Notes: a model not told the origin generated them from the letters alone. A DNA stretch of 64,000 nt from Rhodospirillaceae bacterium (GCA_018660265.1 JABJKS010000089.1:62001-126000); one strand, 5' to 3'. Shown: positions 47,494-56,138, numbered from the stretch's first letter. Made by a program: numbers and translations.

Positions 47494-48471
47494 CTAACTC
47501 CGCAGATTACGCACAGGCCTGGTCACAGATTGGGAACCACCGGCCCAAATTGGCAGGTGGGTCATTTTAACGCCTGGCCCCCCGGTGACAATAGGGTGCA
47601 CATCCTCTGCATCCCGCACCAGATCGGGAAAGCCCGACAAATAGGTCTGAATACGCCCCAGGTCCCAGCCGTTCTTGGCGATTTGATGTGCCAATTCGGG
47701 CGGCAATAGAAAGAACTGCTCCCCCAACGCCCGCAGACGCCCGGCAGAGGCCACCGCGCGGGTCGCGGCCATGGTAGTCGCCATGGGTTCCAGGATGGCC
47801 TCAGGCGTATCGCCGCCGCCCGCAGGCAATACCTCGACAGTGCCCGAGACGCCCAGCACGGTGACAGCGCTTGCCCCAGCATCCAGGCCACGCCGCATCG
47901 GCAGGGTCGGGAGAGTTCCATCCCCGCCCTCGGGAAAACAGAAACCGTATTTGCCCGGCTGACCCATTGTTGCCATGTCGCCAATACCCGCCCGCGCACC
48001 GGCGATATTCAGCATGACCAGGGCCATGGCCCGACCCAAGGTGGCGTTGGCCCGGTTGCCTGGACCCAAAAGATTGGTGCCGGCGTTCATGCCCAGACTT
48101 TCCACGACGGGGCCGTGCACGATGGTGACCACGGCCGGGGTGCCTGTGGTCGTCAGGATACCAAGCAGATTAAAGTCGGGCTCCAGACAAGCCTCCGCCG
48201 CGGTCAATACTATGGGCAGGGCAGCCGGCGCACAGCCCGCCAGCACACAATTGTAAGCAACGGCGGCTGTGGTCAGGTCCCCGAACAGGGGCACCATCTG
48301 GCCATATGATTTATTCGGCGCGGCCACCCCATCCAGCATGGCTGCGAGGCGTGCCTTGGTCGGTGACACCAAGGGCAGACCATCGCCAAGGTTTTGCTCT
48401 GCAAGAATGGCCTGAGCCTCTTCCCAAGGGACAGCCTCGTCAAAGATCGGTAAGTCGGCCAAGGCTTCCAT
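47494..48471 (-). CDS. uncharacterised family protein, paralogue of the 48747-49787 product (copy 2)
   Basis: 325 residues. It shares GDGLPLVSPT, an A(V/N)AxAGC/AGA core, LDP-like EPDFNLLGILTTTGTPA, GxxRANATxGRAxxLxxxNxxGA and GKYGFCFPE with the neighbouring paralogue, in the same order. The motifs GNRANATLGRAMAL and MGQPGKYGFCF define the family here, but I cannot name its function. The only Shine-Dalgarno-like AGGA upstream is in the terminal repeat of the 266-bp element, 7 bases before the ATG. It may still depend on the upstream operon for its promoter. Confidence 0.8.
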   Translation of the reverse strand: MEALADLPIFDEAVPWEEAQAILAEQNLGDGLPLVSPTKARLAAMLDGVAAPNKSYGQMVPLFGDLTTAAVAYNCVLAGCAPAALPIVLTAAEACLEPDFNLLGILTTTGTPAVVTIVHGPVVESLGMNAGTNLLGPGNRANATLGRAMALVMLNIAGARAGIGDMATMGQPGKYGFCFPEGGDGTLPTLPMRRGLDAGASAVTVLGVSGTVEVLPAGGGDTPEAILEPMATTMAATRAVASAGRLRALGEQFFLLPPELAHQIAKNGWDLGRIQTYLSGFPDLVRDAEDVHPIVTGGPGVKMTHLPIWAGGSQSVTRPVRNLRS

Positions 48472-48473
48472 CT

Positions 48474-48739
48474 AGTGTCCTGGTTCAGAAATACGTCATG
48501 TTTAGGATCGGTTCTCCGGACCTCCGGGTAGGAGGCATTCCGCCGGCGATGCGGCCCATCGTCAAGGGATGCCGACGCCATCCGGAGCTCCGGAAAACCG
48601 ACCAATTTGGCGGTCTAAGAGGCCCCTCGGACGTCGTTGTGCAGCCCTCATGATGCAACAACATCACGACGGGCCACACGCCTAGCCGAGGGGCCTCTTA
48701 GACCGTCCTAAATACGGCGTATTTCTGAACCAGGACACT
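48474..48739. mobile_element. 266-bp MITE-like element with perfect 22-bp terminal inverted repeats
   Basis: Left end AGTGTCCTGGTTCAGAAATACG (48474-48495), right end its exact reverse complement (48718-48739). The similarity continues imperfectly inward (ATGTTTAGGA against TATTTAGGAC). A second, internal pair of 20-bp inverted repeats reads GGTCTAAGAGGCCCCTCGG and its reverse complement (48612-48630, 48686-48704). No open frame of size is inside, so it is a non-autonomous element or the ends of a lost insertion sequence. No clear target duplication is visible. Confidence 0.85.
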
Positions 48740-48746
48740 TGTCTGG

Positions 48747-49787
48747 TCAAACGTGCGCCACCCGCACAGAGCAGGCGGCAGTGAAACCAAAGGGCGGGAT
48801 ATAGGCGGAATGCTTACCGGGCCCACCGGCGACCAGAATATGAAAATCCTCCGGCGTCTTGACCATAGGGTAGTGATCATCCACGAGCGGGCGATCCATT
48901 TCGTCATAGCTGACCTGGTTTTCTTCCGAGACTTTGGAGATATGCAGGGCGGAGCGCGTGAATAAATCCGCCTGGATGTCCGCAATGCTCCAGCCATCCC
49001 GGTGCAGGGTCTGGGCATGTTCGGGGCCCAGGATCAGGAATATCGGCGCATTGCAATAGATGGCATTGGCACCAGGTTGGCTGATGGTACCGGCAACAGT
49101 GGTCAGAATGCCAACCCCGGTGGTGGAGGCATGATCGTTGATGTTATGGGGTGCCTCGGCGGGAATGGCCGTCACCACACTGTCGTCTGCGGCAAAGCCC
49201 CGGCGCACATGGAACGGCTCCCACGGGCTTTCCTCCTCATTCTCGCCGAAGCAAAAAGCGTATTTGGCAGGTGTCCCCTGGGTGGAGCGGTCCATGATGC
49301 CGGGCTTGGCCCCGCCCACATTCATCAGGATCAATTGCAAGGCCCGGCCAATCGTGGCATTGGCCTGACGGCCCTGACCAAAACAGTTGGAGGAGCAGTT
49401 GACGTTAAGCTGATTGCGGATGGGTCCGTTGAGCAGGATCATCGGTGCACAGGAATGCGTGGTGGCCAGACTGCCGTGCAGATTATACTCCGGGTCCAGC
49501 ACAGCCCGGGCCGCAGCCAACACGGCGGGGAAATATTCCGGCCGGGCACCGGCCATGACGGCGTTGGCCGCCATGGCCTGCATCGTCGGGATCACCCTTC
49601 GTGGCGACATCGATGGCAGGGGTTCGTTATCGCCATGGCAGGTGGCAACAAACCGCTCAACCAGCTCTTCCGTGGGCATAACCAGGGGAAAGCCATCGCC
49701 CCATCCCTGATCGAACGCATACTCATTCCATTGCGCTTGATCCATATCATCAAGATCAAGGGTTTCCGTCTCTGCAGCAGTTTCCAT
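48747..49787 (-). CDS. uncharacterised family protein, paralogue of the 47494-48471 product (copy 1)
   Basis: 346 residues from the ATG at 49787. An earlier ATG at 49832 falls within repeat copy C. Shared motifs: FDQGWGDGFPLVMPTEE, AANAVMAGARPEYFPAVLAAA, LDPEYNLHGSLATTHSCAPM, GQGRQANATIGRALQLILM and GTPAKYAFCFGENEEESPWEP. The same string of motifs occurs in families that surround UGSC selenoprotein genes, and here the next gene upstream is one. The function is unknown. The conserved Cys and acidic residues could form an active site, but I have no direct evidence for that. Confidence 0.8.
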   Translation of the reverse strand: METAAETETLDLDDMDQAQWNEYAFDQGWGDGFPLVMPTEELVERFVATCHGDNEPLPSMSPRRVIPTMQAMAANAVMAGARPEYFPAVLAAARAVLDPEYNLHGSLATTHSCAPMILLNGPIRNQLNVNCSSNCFGQGRQANATIGRALQLILMNVGGAKPGIMDRSTQGTPAKYAFCFGENEEESPWEPFHVRRGFAADDSVVTAIPAEAPHNINDHASTTGVGILTTVAGTISQPGANAIYCNAPIFLILGPEHAQTLHRDGWSIADIQADLFTRSALHISKVSEENQVSYDEMDRPLVDDHYPMVKTPEDFHILVAGGPGKHSAYIPPFGFTAACSVRVAHV

Positions 49788-49818
49788 AGATTTAGTCTTT
49801 ACACTCCATGAAGGATCC

Positions 49819-49926
49819 AGAGCATGTTTCATTTAGACATGCCCACGACCTTGGGACTCTTAAGAACCGAGCGATTGAACCAATCACTTAGGTCGCGCAA
49901 GCAATTCCAAATAATTGAAAATTGCC
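49819..49926 (+). repeat. dispersed palindromic repeat, diverged copy C
   Basis: Shares GACTCTTAAGAACCGAGC and CCAATCACTTAG with copies A and B, and has a hairpin-like start (GCATGT at 49822-49827, ACATGC at 49837-49842). The right hairpin is degraded. It fills the gap between the selenoprotein stop and the next gene of the operon. Confidence 0.6.
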
Positions 49927-50445
49927 CTACAGCTCGATAGCAGCCTTTAGCCCGTTGCTTGCAGTATCAATGCGCTCTGCCAGCTCCTCAGCATTCAGGC
50001 CGCCAATGGGATGCTTCACGACAATGACGTGAGGGTCCATTTTGCGCGCCTTGGCCTGGGCCTGTACCAAAGGCAGGAAAGTATCGGTGGTCAGGATAAA
50101 ATTGGTAACGCCGCGTTTTTCAAGTTCGATGCTGTCATGGAAACTCCACGACGAACATGCCCCTCAATCCGCTATAGCGAGGATCGCGGCCCTGTACTTG
50201 CCGGCCAATTCGTCATACATCCCATCAGCCGCCGGCTGGGCCGGGCTGTCCTTCAGGGTATAATCAATATTGTCCGTATTGCGATAGGCGCTCATCTTCG
50301 AACGCATGCCTTCGAGCAATTCTTTCGCATTAGGCTTGGAATTAGAAAACAGAATGATAGGATCCTTGCTCCAATCGACGGAGTTGGCGGCAACCTGTTC
50401 GTTGCTTGGGGCTTCTTCGCCAAAGGATGGATTGACAATTCGCAT
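49927..50445 (-). CDS. UGSC-type selenoprotein with in-frame UGA (selenocysteine at residue 94)
   Basis: 172 residues if TGA at 50164-50166 is read as selenocysteine. The ATG at 50445 has AAGGGAG ahead. The start MRIVNPSFGEEA is followed by a helix-rich first half. At the TGA the protein reads U-G-A-C-S-S-W, a UGSC-like redox motif, then HDSIELEKRGVTNFILTTD, FLPLVQAQAKARKMDP and VIVVKHPIGGLNAEELAERI, ending at TAG (49927-49929). This is how UGSC family proteins continue after the redox site. Reading the TGA as stop would remove that conserved half. It is probably a thioredoxin-like-redox or selenium-dependent enzyme of unknown substrate, within the catabolic run. Confidence 0.85.
50134..50152 (-). 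ncRNA. candidate bacterial SECIS hairpin in the selenoprotein mRNA
   Basis: On the minus strand, 8 bp can pair (GTCGTGGA with TCCATGAC, one G-U wobble) around the loop GTT. The first loop base is 20 nt after the UGA, which matches the spacing of the E. coli fdhF element, whose loop also has G and U. This is inside coding sequence. Confidence 0.6.
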
Positions 50446-50515
50446 GTTGGATCTCCCTTCAAGAACTAGGTTAAGCCAGGGCAACCCAAAATAGCAAGGC
50501 CGGCACGATCACGAT

Positions 50516-52801
50516 TTAGATGCTTTTGGGCGGCGGCGGGAAGGGCGCGGGATCCAAAAAGCGCGTCAGTACATTGCCTGTGATCTGTGCCACATTGTTT
50601 TCATAGCCATTGTGAGCCAGGCTGGAAATCCAGGCGATGGAGCCCGTAGCGAAAACCCCGCCGCCGTGTGGGCATTCAAAAAACACCATATCCGCGCGCA
50701 CATTGGGGTCATTGAAATGCGGCATGGTGGAAAGAAAATCTTCTTTAGTACGCAGCATGTCATCGCCAAAATCATCCGCCCGCGCCAAAACCAATGCATG
50801 CGCCGGGGTGCCGTCGCGGGTATCCCAACGGTCAATCTCTTCGCCAGCGGCACCATTGCCGATGGAGCCGAAATTGCCGATAGGCCCGGCCCCAATACCT
50901 GCCAAGGCAAAGGCGGCACGGGGGTCATCGGCACCGGCCTGACGCTCGTAGGGGCTGCTGTATTCGAACCCCTGGGCGGCAAATCCAATGCCCACCAACT
51001 GGTTCGGTGGCCGACCGTTGCGCCGCCACAAACCACCATATTCGCCATTGAAGGATTGGTAATATTCCCCCACCGGCGACATCCAGGCCCGGGTTCCGTC
51101 CTCGGCCCGGCGCACCTCGATCACGCCCGGCTTGTCATCGTGAAATGCAATCCGCCAGTAAAATCCATTGCCGCCCAGGTACATCAGGCGGCCGCCCTGG
51201 CTTAGATAGCGTTCGATACCATCCAGCATAGCCGTGGAATGATATTCCGGATGGCTGCCGGTCATGACGCAACGATAGGGCTGCAGTAACCCAGCGCCCT
51301 CCGTGTGCAGTTCCTCATCCGTGATGATATCGACCGGTTGGTCAATATGATCCAGCCAGGCCAGAATGTTCAGATCCGCCGGCAGACCCCAGGGCCGGTT
51401 ATCGCCCGGCTTCATATTCATCACCGGGCGCAGGCGGGAAGAATAGTGAATACCGCTGCGGTCATCGTGATTGTCGTAAAGGGAGCCGCCGACCTCCTCA
51501 TGCCGGGCCAGAAATGCGTCGTTGACCCATTCCGGATGGCCGGCACCAAATATCAGATTAGGCTGCAAACGTTGCCGGGTATTGGCATAGGCCATATAGG
51601 ATGCGGTCGGCACCAACCAGGCTACATCCGCTCTGGCCTCGCCCTTTGGCGGCAGCACAAAGAAGGGAATGCGGTCGACATCATCGCCATGATGCAAACG
51701 GGCGGCATAGACACCACTGGGCAGATCATCCGGCACGGTATAGGTAAAATCCGTCTCCCAGCCTGCATCATACAGATCATCGTGATGAAAATGGATGGCG
51801 CCATATTGCTCCGGCGCGTGACGCCAATTATGTTCGCTGCCATCCCAATTATGGCCGGTGACCCCGCGTGTGGGCAGATTAATCACCTCGCCGTGCAGGC
51901 CATGGCGGGACAGGTCCGTAATCCGGTCCGTGGAAATATCAGCGGCAAAATCCCAACAGCCTAAGATGTCGTTCGTTAAGGTTTCGGCGATGCCGGGCCC
52001 GGAAGCCGCTGCCATTTCAGCATCGGTCAGGGCACGGTTCGCAAGGCGCGGGCGATCAATCTTGCCGTTGAAATGCGCTGTGGCCCTTTCACCGCCCCCC
52101 GCTGCGAATTGAAATGGTGCCGCCGCTGCGCCTAACCCTAGACCCGATACCAGGGTTTCCGATCTTTCAACGGGGTCTGATATGACCTGATCGCCAGGGC
52201 CGGTCGCCAACGGCCGTTGCACCAACCGCGCCTGGCCGCTTGCACTATCATAACTGGCCGCGACGAATGCCCATTGTCCCCGGCGTAGAGGCACATTGGT
52301 GCTGAGCATTAGCTGCCGCCCCTGATCTTCACCGACCCTTAGGGCCAAGGCACCGGTTTCGTCCAGCAGAAGGGCAAACCCCGCGCCTGGATCATCCCAA
52401 CCGCGCCCCATGATGACCTGCCGCCGCGCACCTGGCAGTGTCGGACAAATCATAGCCTGTAGGGTAAAGCTGTGTAGCTCTGCCAAGGCCACCTGAGCAT
52501 CGACGCTGCCATGGGAACCCCGATGAATGGCCTGAAACCGACCTTCATAAGACCGCCCTGCATAAGATTGTGCAAAGGGGGCTTTAACCACCGCCTCCAA
52601 CACCCCGACGCCGTCTGGGCTGCTGTCCCCACCCGTGACCCGAACAAGGTCTGCTTCGTAGGGGCCGTCTTCATAACTACAGACTTTGAAATCCAGGCGC
52701 TGGCCGGGCCTTGCCGATATGGGATTGCAGTAACCGGTTATGGTTTTACGGCGCAGTTGGCCCTCGTCGTTAGATTTGGGGTCAGATTTGGGGGCGGACA
52801 T
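50516..52801 (-). CDS. N,N-dimethylformamidase large (beta) subunit-like protein
   Basis: 761 residues. N-terminal ITGYCNPISARPGQRLDFKV and a LamG-like stretch (about 100-260) are followed by the dimethylformamidase beta-subunit domain: VPDDLPSGVYAARLHHGDD, DIITDEELHTEGAG, VMTGSHPEYHSTAMLDGIE and GRLMYLGGNGFYW. DmfA-type enzymes hydrolyse small amides to formate/amine. The small alpha subunit gene is not adjacent, so it may act alone or on a different amide. There is a 70-bp gap to the selenoprotein downstream and 95 bp to the amidohydrolase upstream, all same-strand. Confidence 0.87.
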   Translation of the reverse strand: MSAPKSDPKSNDEGQLRRKTITGYCNPISARPGQRLDFKVCSYEDGPYEADLVRVTGGDSSPDGVGVLEAVVKAPFAQSYAGRSYEGRFQAIHRGSHGSVDAQVALAELHSFTLQAMICPTLPGARRQVIMGRGWDDPGAGFALLLDETGALALRVGEDQGRQLMLSTNVPLRRGQWAFVAASYDSASGQARLVQRPLATGPGDQVISDPVERSETLVSGLGLGAAAAPFQFAAGGGERATAHFNGKIDRPRLANRALTDAEMAAASGPGIAETLTNDILGCWDFAADISTDRITDLSRHGLHGEVINLPTRGVTGHNWDGSEHNWRHAPEQYGAIHFHHDDLYDAGWETDFTYTVPDDLPSGVYAARLHHGDDVDRIPFFVLPPKGEARADVAWLVPTASYMAYANTRQRLQPNLIFGAGHPEWVNDAFLARHEEVGGSLYDNHDDRSGIHYSSRLRPVMNMKPGDNRPWGLPADLNILAWLDHIDQPVDIITDEELHTEGAGLLQPYRCVMTGSHPEYHSTAMLDGIERYLSQGGRLMYLGGNGFYWRIAFHDDKPGVIEVRRAEDGTRAWMSPVGEYYQSFNGEYGGLWRRNGRPPNQLVGIGFAAQGFEYSSPYERQAGADDPRAAFALAGIGAGPIGNFGSIGNGAAGEEIDRWDTRDGTPAHALVLARADDFGDDMLRTKEDFLSTMPHFNDPNVRADMVFFECPHGGGVFATGSIAWISSLAHNGYENNVAQITGNVLTRFLDPAPFPPPPKSI

Positions 52802-52896
52802 AAGGTGGCATTTCCTCGGAATTTATGAAGGATATTTTGCCCCGACTATAGCGGACAAACGCTACCCCGCTCCGAAATTTCGAACAATTTAAATCC

Positions 52897-54132
52897 TTAC
52901 GCCATATCATTTTTCAAGATCACGCCGCCTTTCAAAATCAAGGACAAAGCTTCGCCTTGGCCGTCCAGGCAGGAAATGTCCTCCAGGGGATTGCCGCGCA
53001 CGGCGATCAAATCGGCATAGGCACCAGATGCAACGACGCCCAGCTCACCCTCCATATTTAGCAATTTGGCATTTTGAGAGGTGGCGGAGCGTAATACATC
53101 CACCTCCGGCATGACCTGGGCGCGGATGACGAACTCGTTCGATTGATCTTTGTGCATACCGCCCAGCAAATCCGTGCCAAGGCCGATATTGACCCCCATT
53201 TCGTGGGCCAAGGCCAAAGCTTCCAGCCCCTGGATCCTGACATCATCCACCTTGGCCACGCTGACGGGCGGCAGGCCATAGTCGGCCCCATATTTATGCA
53301 GTGAGTTGTAGGTCACCAGGGTCGGCACCAGCCAGGCATCCTTTTCCCGCATCAACTCCAAGCTGGCACGATCGATCAGATTGCCATGTTCGATGGAGCG
53401 CACGCCCAGGCGTACACAGCGGGAAATAGCTTCCGGGGTGTAGGCATGCGCCATGACATAAGTACGCCAGGATGTCGCCTCCCACACGGCAGCTGCAATC
53501 TCCTCCTCGGAATATTGCAAATTCCAGATGGGATCGGTGGGGGAGGCCACCCCGCCCGAAGCCATGATCTTGATCTGGGTGGCACCCCGGCGCAATTCCG
53601 TACGCGCGGCCTTTCGCACTTCGTCGACGCCATCAGCAATGGCGGTAAATTGCGCGCTGGGCAGGCAGCATTGGCAGCCTTCCCAATCATAGACCCGGGG
53701 ACGGCTGTCACCATGGCCGCCTGTCTGGCTAAGCACCCGCCCGGAATAAAACAGTCTGGGCCCGGCGATCAGGCCTTCCTCAATCGCCATGGCCATGCCC
53801 CAATCAGCGCCGCCCGCATCCCGCACTGCGGTAAAGCCCCGCTGCAACATCCCCTCGGCGATGCGCCCACCCCGCATGGCGGTCAACGAAGCGGGATCAT
53901 TGCCGATACTGCCCAAATCAGCGGTGGTCGCGATCAAATGCACATGGGCATCGATCAACCCCGGCATCAACACCTGGCCGCCCAGGTCAATCACCTGATC
54001 ACCCTTGGGTACGACACCCCCCTGGCCGACCTCCTTGATGCGATCATCCTCAATCACAACATAGGTATCGTCCACAAGGTCGGGGGATTGCCCATCGAAA
54101 AGCAAGGCGTTGTGCAGCACCGTCAGGGTCAT
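52897..54132 (-). CDS. metal-dependent amidohydrolase (imidazolonepropionase-like)
   Basis: 411 residues from the ATG at 54132, with GGAG 7 bases ahead. An ATG at 54144 gives four more residues. Metal-binding motifs: GLIDAHVHL (HxH), the lysine region TQIKIMASGG, MAHAY, SIEHGN and GLGTDLLGG with the final Asp. The family includes prolidase-type, imidazolonepropionase and cyclic-amide hydrolases. It leads the leftward catabolic run and is divergent from the cupin gene, with 121 bp between them. Hydrolysis of a C-N or lactone/lactam bond is the likely role. Confidence 0.88.
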   Translation of the reverse strand: MTLTVLHNALLFDGQSPDLVDDTYVVIEDDRIKEVGQGGVVPKGDQVIDLGGQVLMPGLIDAHVHLIATTADLGSIGNDPASLTAMRGGRIAEGMLQRGFTAVRDAGGADWGMAMAIEEGLIAGPRLFYSGRVLSQTGGHGDSRPRVYDWEGCQCCLPSAQFTAIADGVDEVRKAARTELRRGATQIKIMASGGVASPTDPIWNLQYSEEEIAAAVWEATSWRTYVMAHAYTPEAISRCVRLGVRSIEHGNLIDRASLELMREKDAWLVPTLVTYNSLHKYGADYGLPPVSVAKVDDVRIQGLEALALAHEMGVNIGLGTDLLGGMHKDQSNEFVIRAQVMPEVDVLRSATSQNAKLLNMEGELGVVASGAYADLIAVRGNPLEDISCLDGQGEALSLILKGGVILKNDMA

Positions 54133-54253
54133 TGTACTCTCCATATAATATTGCGGTTAGCTTTCGCGACAATTTCGAAACGGTCAAGCGGGAAAAAAAC
54201 TGGCATGGCGGGAAACCCCTGATTACAGTCAGGGTCAAGTTTTGGAGCCTTTC

Positions 54254-54559
54254 ATGAGCGATCTTTTACAGCGCGACAAATTCAGCACCCCGGTGGAGCA
54301 AAACCTGGTCACGGCGGATTGGCGCGCACGCGGCTATTCCTGCGGCCTGTTCGTTGACCCGCCCGGCCAGCAATGGCTGGATTTTACCCACAGCACTAAT
54401 GAACTGGTCACCGTCGTCGAGGGTCGCCTGGACATGACCGTGGGTGATGTGCGGATTGAAATGGGCCCGGGTGATGAGGTTTTTATTCCAGCCAATGCCA
54501 CGCACTCGGTCTGCAATATTCACGACGGCATATCGCGTTGGCTGTACGGCTACGATTGA
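54254..54559 (+). CDS. small cupin-domain protein
   Basis: 101 residues from the ATG at 54254 (GGAG just upstream). One cupin barrel: FTHSTNELVTVVEGRLDMTVG and GPGDEVFIPANATHSVCNI, with His/Glu residues for metal binding. It could be a small isomerase, dioxygenase or sensor. It is followed by the SnoaL-like gene (11 bp gap) and the FMN oxidase, all same direction, opposite the amidohydrolase operon. Confidence 0.86.
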   Translation: MSDLLQRDKFSTPVEQNLVTADWRARGYSCGLFVDPPGQQWLDFTHSTNELVTVVEGRLDMTVGDVRIEMGPGDEVFIPANATHSVCNIHDGISRWLYGYD

Positions 54560-54570
54560 GGGATCAGCAG

Positions 54571-54981
54571 ATGACAATGAACAAATTGGACCGTGAGACA
54601 TTGGAGAGATTGACCCAAGACTTCACGGAAACCTTCAACGGCACCGACATTGACGCCATGATGAGCTATTTCGCCGCTGACGGTAGTCTCTATGACCAAC
54701 ATGACGGTGCCCAGGCACAAGGCGACGCGGCGATCCGGGCCGCCTTTCAACCACAGTTCGATGGTGAATTCGGCACGATGCAATTTGTCATGGAAGATTT
54801 GTTCGTAGACCCTGAACAGGGCAAGACCATGGTCAGCTGGCTTTGCAGTTTCGATACCAAGCGTGGACGCACGGGCTGGCGCGGCCTGGATATCCTGCAT
54901 TTCAATGAACAGGGCAAAATCATCATTAAGCGCACCTATGCCAAGGCCAAGGTCCTGCAACTGGTACCTGCCCCAGGATAG
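54571..54981 (+). CDS. SnoaL-like / NTF2-fold protein
   Basis: 136 residues from the ATG at 54571. NTF2-like fold: FTETFNGTDIDAMMSYFAADGSLYD followed by GDAAIRAAFQPQF and DILHFNEQGKIIIKRTYAKA. Members are isomerases, cyclases, dehydratases or scaffold proteins acting on small metabolites. The DNA gap of 11 bp to the cupin gene and 59 bp to the FMN-dependent enzyme gene suggests one operon. The substrate is unknown. Confidence 0.82.
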   Translation: MTMNKLDRETLERLTQDFTETFNGTDIDAMMSYFAADGSLYDQHDGAQAQGDAAIRAAFQPQFDGEFGTMQFVMEDLFVDPEQGKTMVSWLCSFDTKRGRTGWRGLDILHFNEQGKIIIKRTYAKAKVLQLVPAPG

Positions 54982-55040
54982 GGCTGAACTGATCTGACCA
55001 GATCTAAATAAACCAGAATAGATTTGTGGAGAGTTAAAAC

Positions 55041-56138
55041 GTGTTTCGAGATGATCGCAGTAATCCAGCCTTCCAACGGCGCTTTCAGGCCCTGCATGAA
55101 ATTGCGGCTGAGGCCCACGCCCGCCTGCCCCGCAATATTTGGGACTATATGCGCGGCGCGACGGAGACCGAGACAACCGCCAAGCGTAACCGTCTGGCCC
55201 TGGATACCCTGGCCCTGCGCGCCCGCGTACTGCGGGATGTACAGGACATCGATCTATCCAGCACATTCCTGGGCGCTGATCTGGATCTGCCCCTGACGTT
55301 TGCCCCCATTGGATCGTTGGAATCGTTTGATCCCGAAGGTGGTGCGGCCGCCGCACGGGCCGCTGCGCGCCACGGCATGATGACCACGTTAAGTTCCGTC
55401 TCCGCCCCGGGGTTGGAGGCGACGGCAGCGGCGGCGGAAGGCCCCAAAATCTTTCAGCTATATGTGCGCGGCGATACGGCCTGGGTTGATGATCATGTCC
55501 ACCGGGCCGTTGCCGCAGGTTACACCGCGTTTTGCCTGACTGTTGACGTGGCCGTCTACAGCCGGCGGGAGCGGGATATCGTCAACCGCTTCGTCAAGCC
55601 CTGGCGCCGGGACGCTGAGGGTCAGGATTTCCAAGCCGCCCTGAATTGGAAAGACGTCGAACGCTTCAAGGCAACCCACAACATACCTTTGTTGCTCAAA
55701 GGCATCATGACGGCGGAGGATGCGGCGATAGCTTGCGACCATGGCGTCGATGGCGTCTGGGTTTCCAATCATGGCGGTAGGCAATTGGACCAGGCCCAGG
55801 GTGCCATGGCCGTCCTGCCAGAGATCGTGGATATTGTCGCGGGCCGGGCGGCGATCATTGTCGATGGCGGCTTTTTGCGTGGCACGGATATCATCAAGGC
55901 CATGGCCCTGGGTGCCGATTTGGTGGCGTTGGGGCGGTTGACCGCAATGGGACTGGGCGCAGGCGGCGAGGAAGGCTTGGTCCGGGCCATGGATTTACTG
56001 GCCGAGGAGATGCAGATCGCCATGGGCCTGTTGGGGCAGACCCGTCTGGCAGATTTATCCCCTGACGATCTGACCACGGCACCCGCTGTTGATGCCCCCG
56101 ATGTCCTGAGCGCGTTTCCCCATCTCAACGTGGAATAA
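55041..56138 (+). CDS. FMN-dependent alpha-hydroxy-acid oxidase/dehydrogenase
   Basis: 365 residues from the GTG at 55041. TIM-barrel family of lactate/glycolate oxidase: LPRNIWDYMRGATE at the start, FAPIGSLESFDPEGG, the phosphate-binding VWVSNHGGRQLD (catalytic His, substrate Arg) and VDGGFLRGTDIIKAMALGADLVALGR at the FMN phosphate site. It oxidises a 2-hydroxy acid to the 2-oxo acid. The first FMN motif differs from lactate oxidase, so the exact acid is open. It closes the plus-strand part of the catabolic region. Confidence 0.9.
   Translation: MFRDDRSNPAFQRRFQALHEIAAEAHARLPRNIWDYMRGATETETTAKRNRLALDTLALRARVLRDVQDIDLSSTFLGADLDLPLTFAPIGSLESFDPEGGAAAARAAARHGMMTTLSSVSAPGLEATAAAAEGPKIFQLYVRGDTAWVDDHVHRAVAAGYTAFCLTVDVAVYSRRERDIVNRFVKPWRRDAEGQDFQAALNWKDVERFKATHNIPLLLKGIMTAEDAAIACDHGVDGVWVSNHGGRQLDQAQGAMAVLPEIVDIVAGRAAIIVDGGFLRGTDIIKAMALGADLVALGRLTAMGLGAGGEEGLVRAMDLLAEEMQIAMGLLGQTRLADLSPDDLTTAPAVDAPDVLSAFPHLNVE

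Noticed and set aside
49002-49811. 269-residue frame antisense to the paralogue gene
   Set aside because: Composition is a shadow of the real gene, with no domain.
50164-50484. simple truncated gene ending at the TGA
   Set aside because: The frame after the TGA is family-like to its natural stop, so recoding fits better than truncation. A disabled gene in which the TGA is a mutation cannot be fully excluded without the sel genes.
54550-55356. 268-residue frame antisense to the SnoaL-like and FMN oxidase genes
   Set aside because: It spans two real genes and their gap and has no motif.
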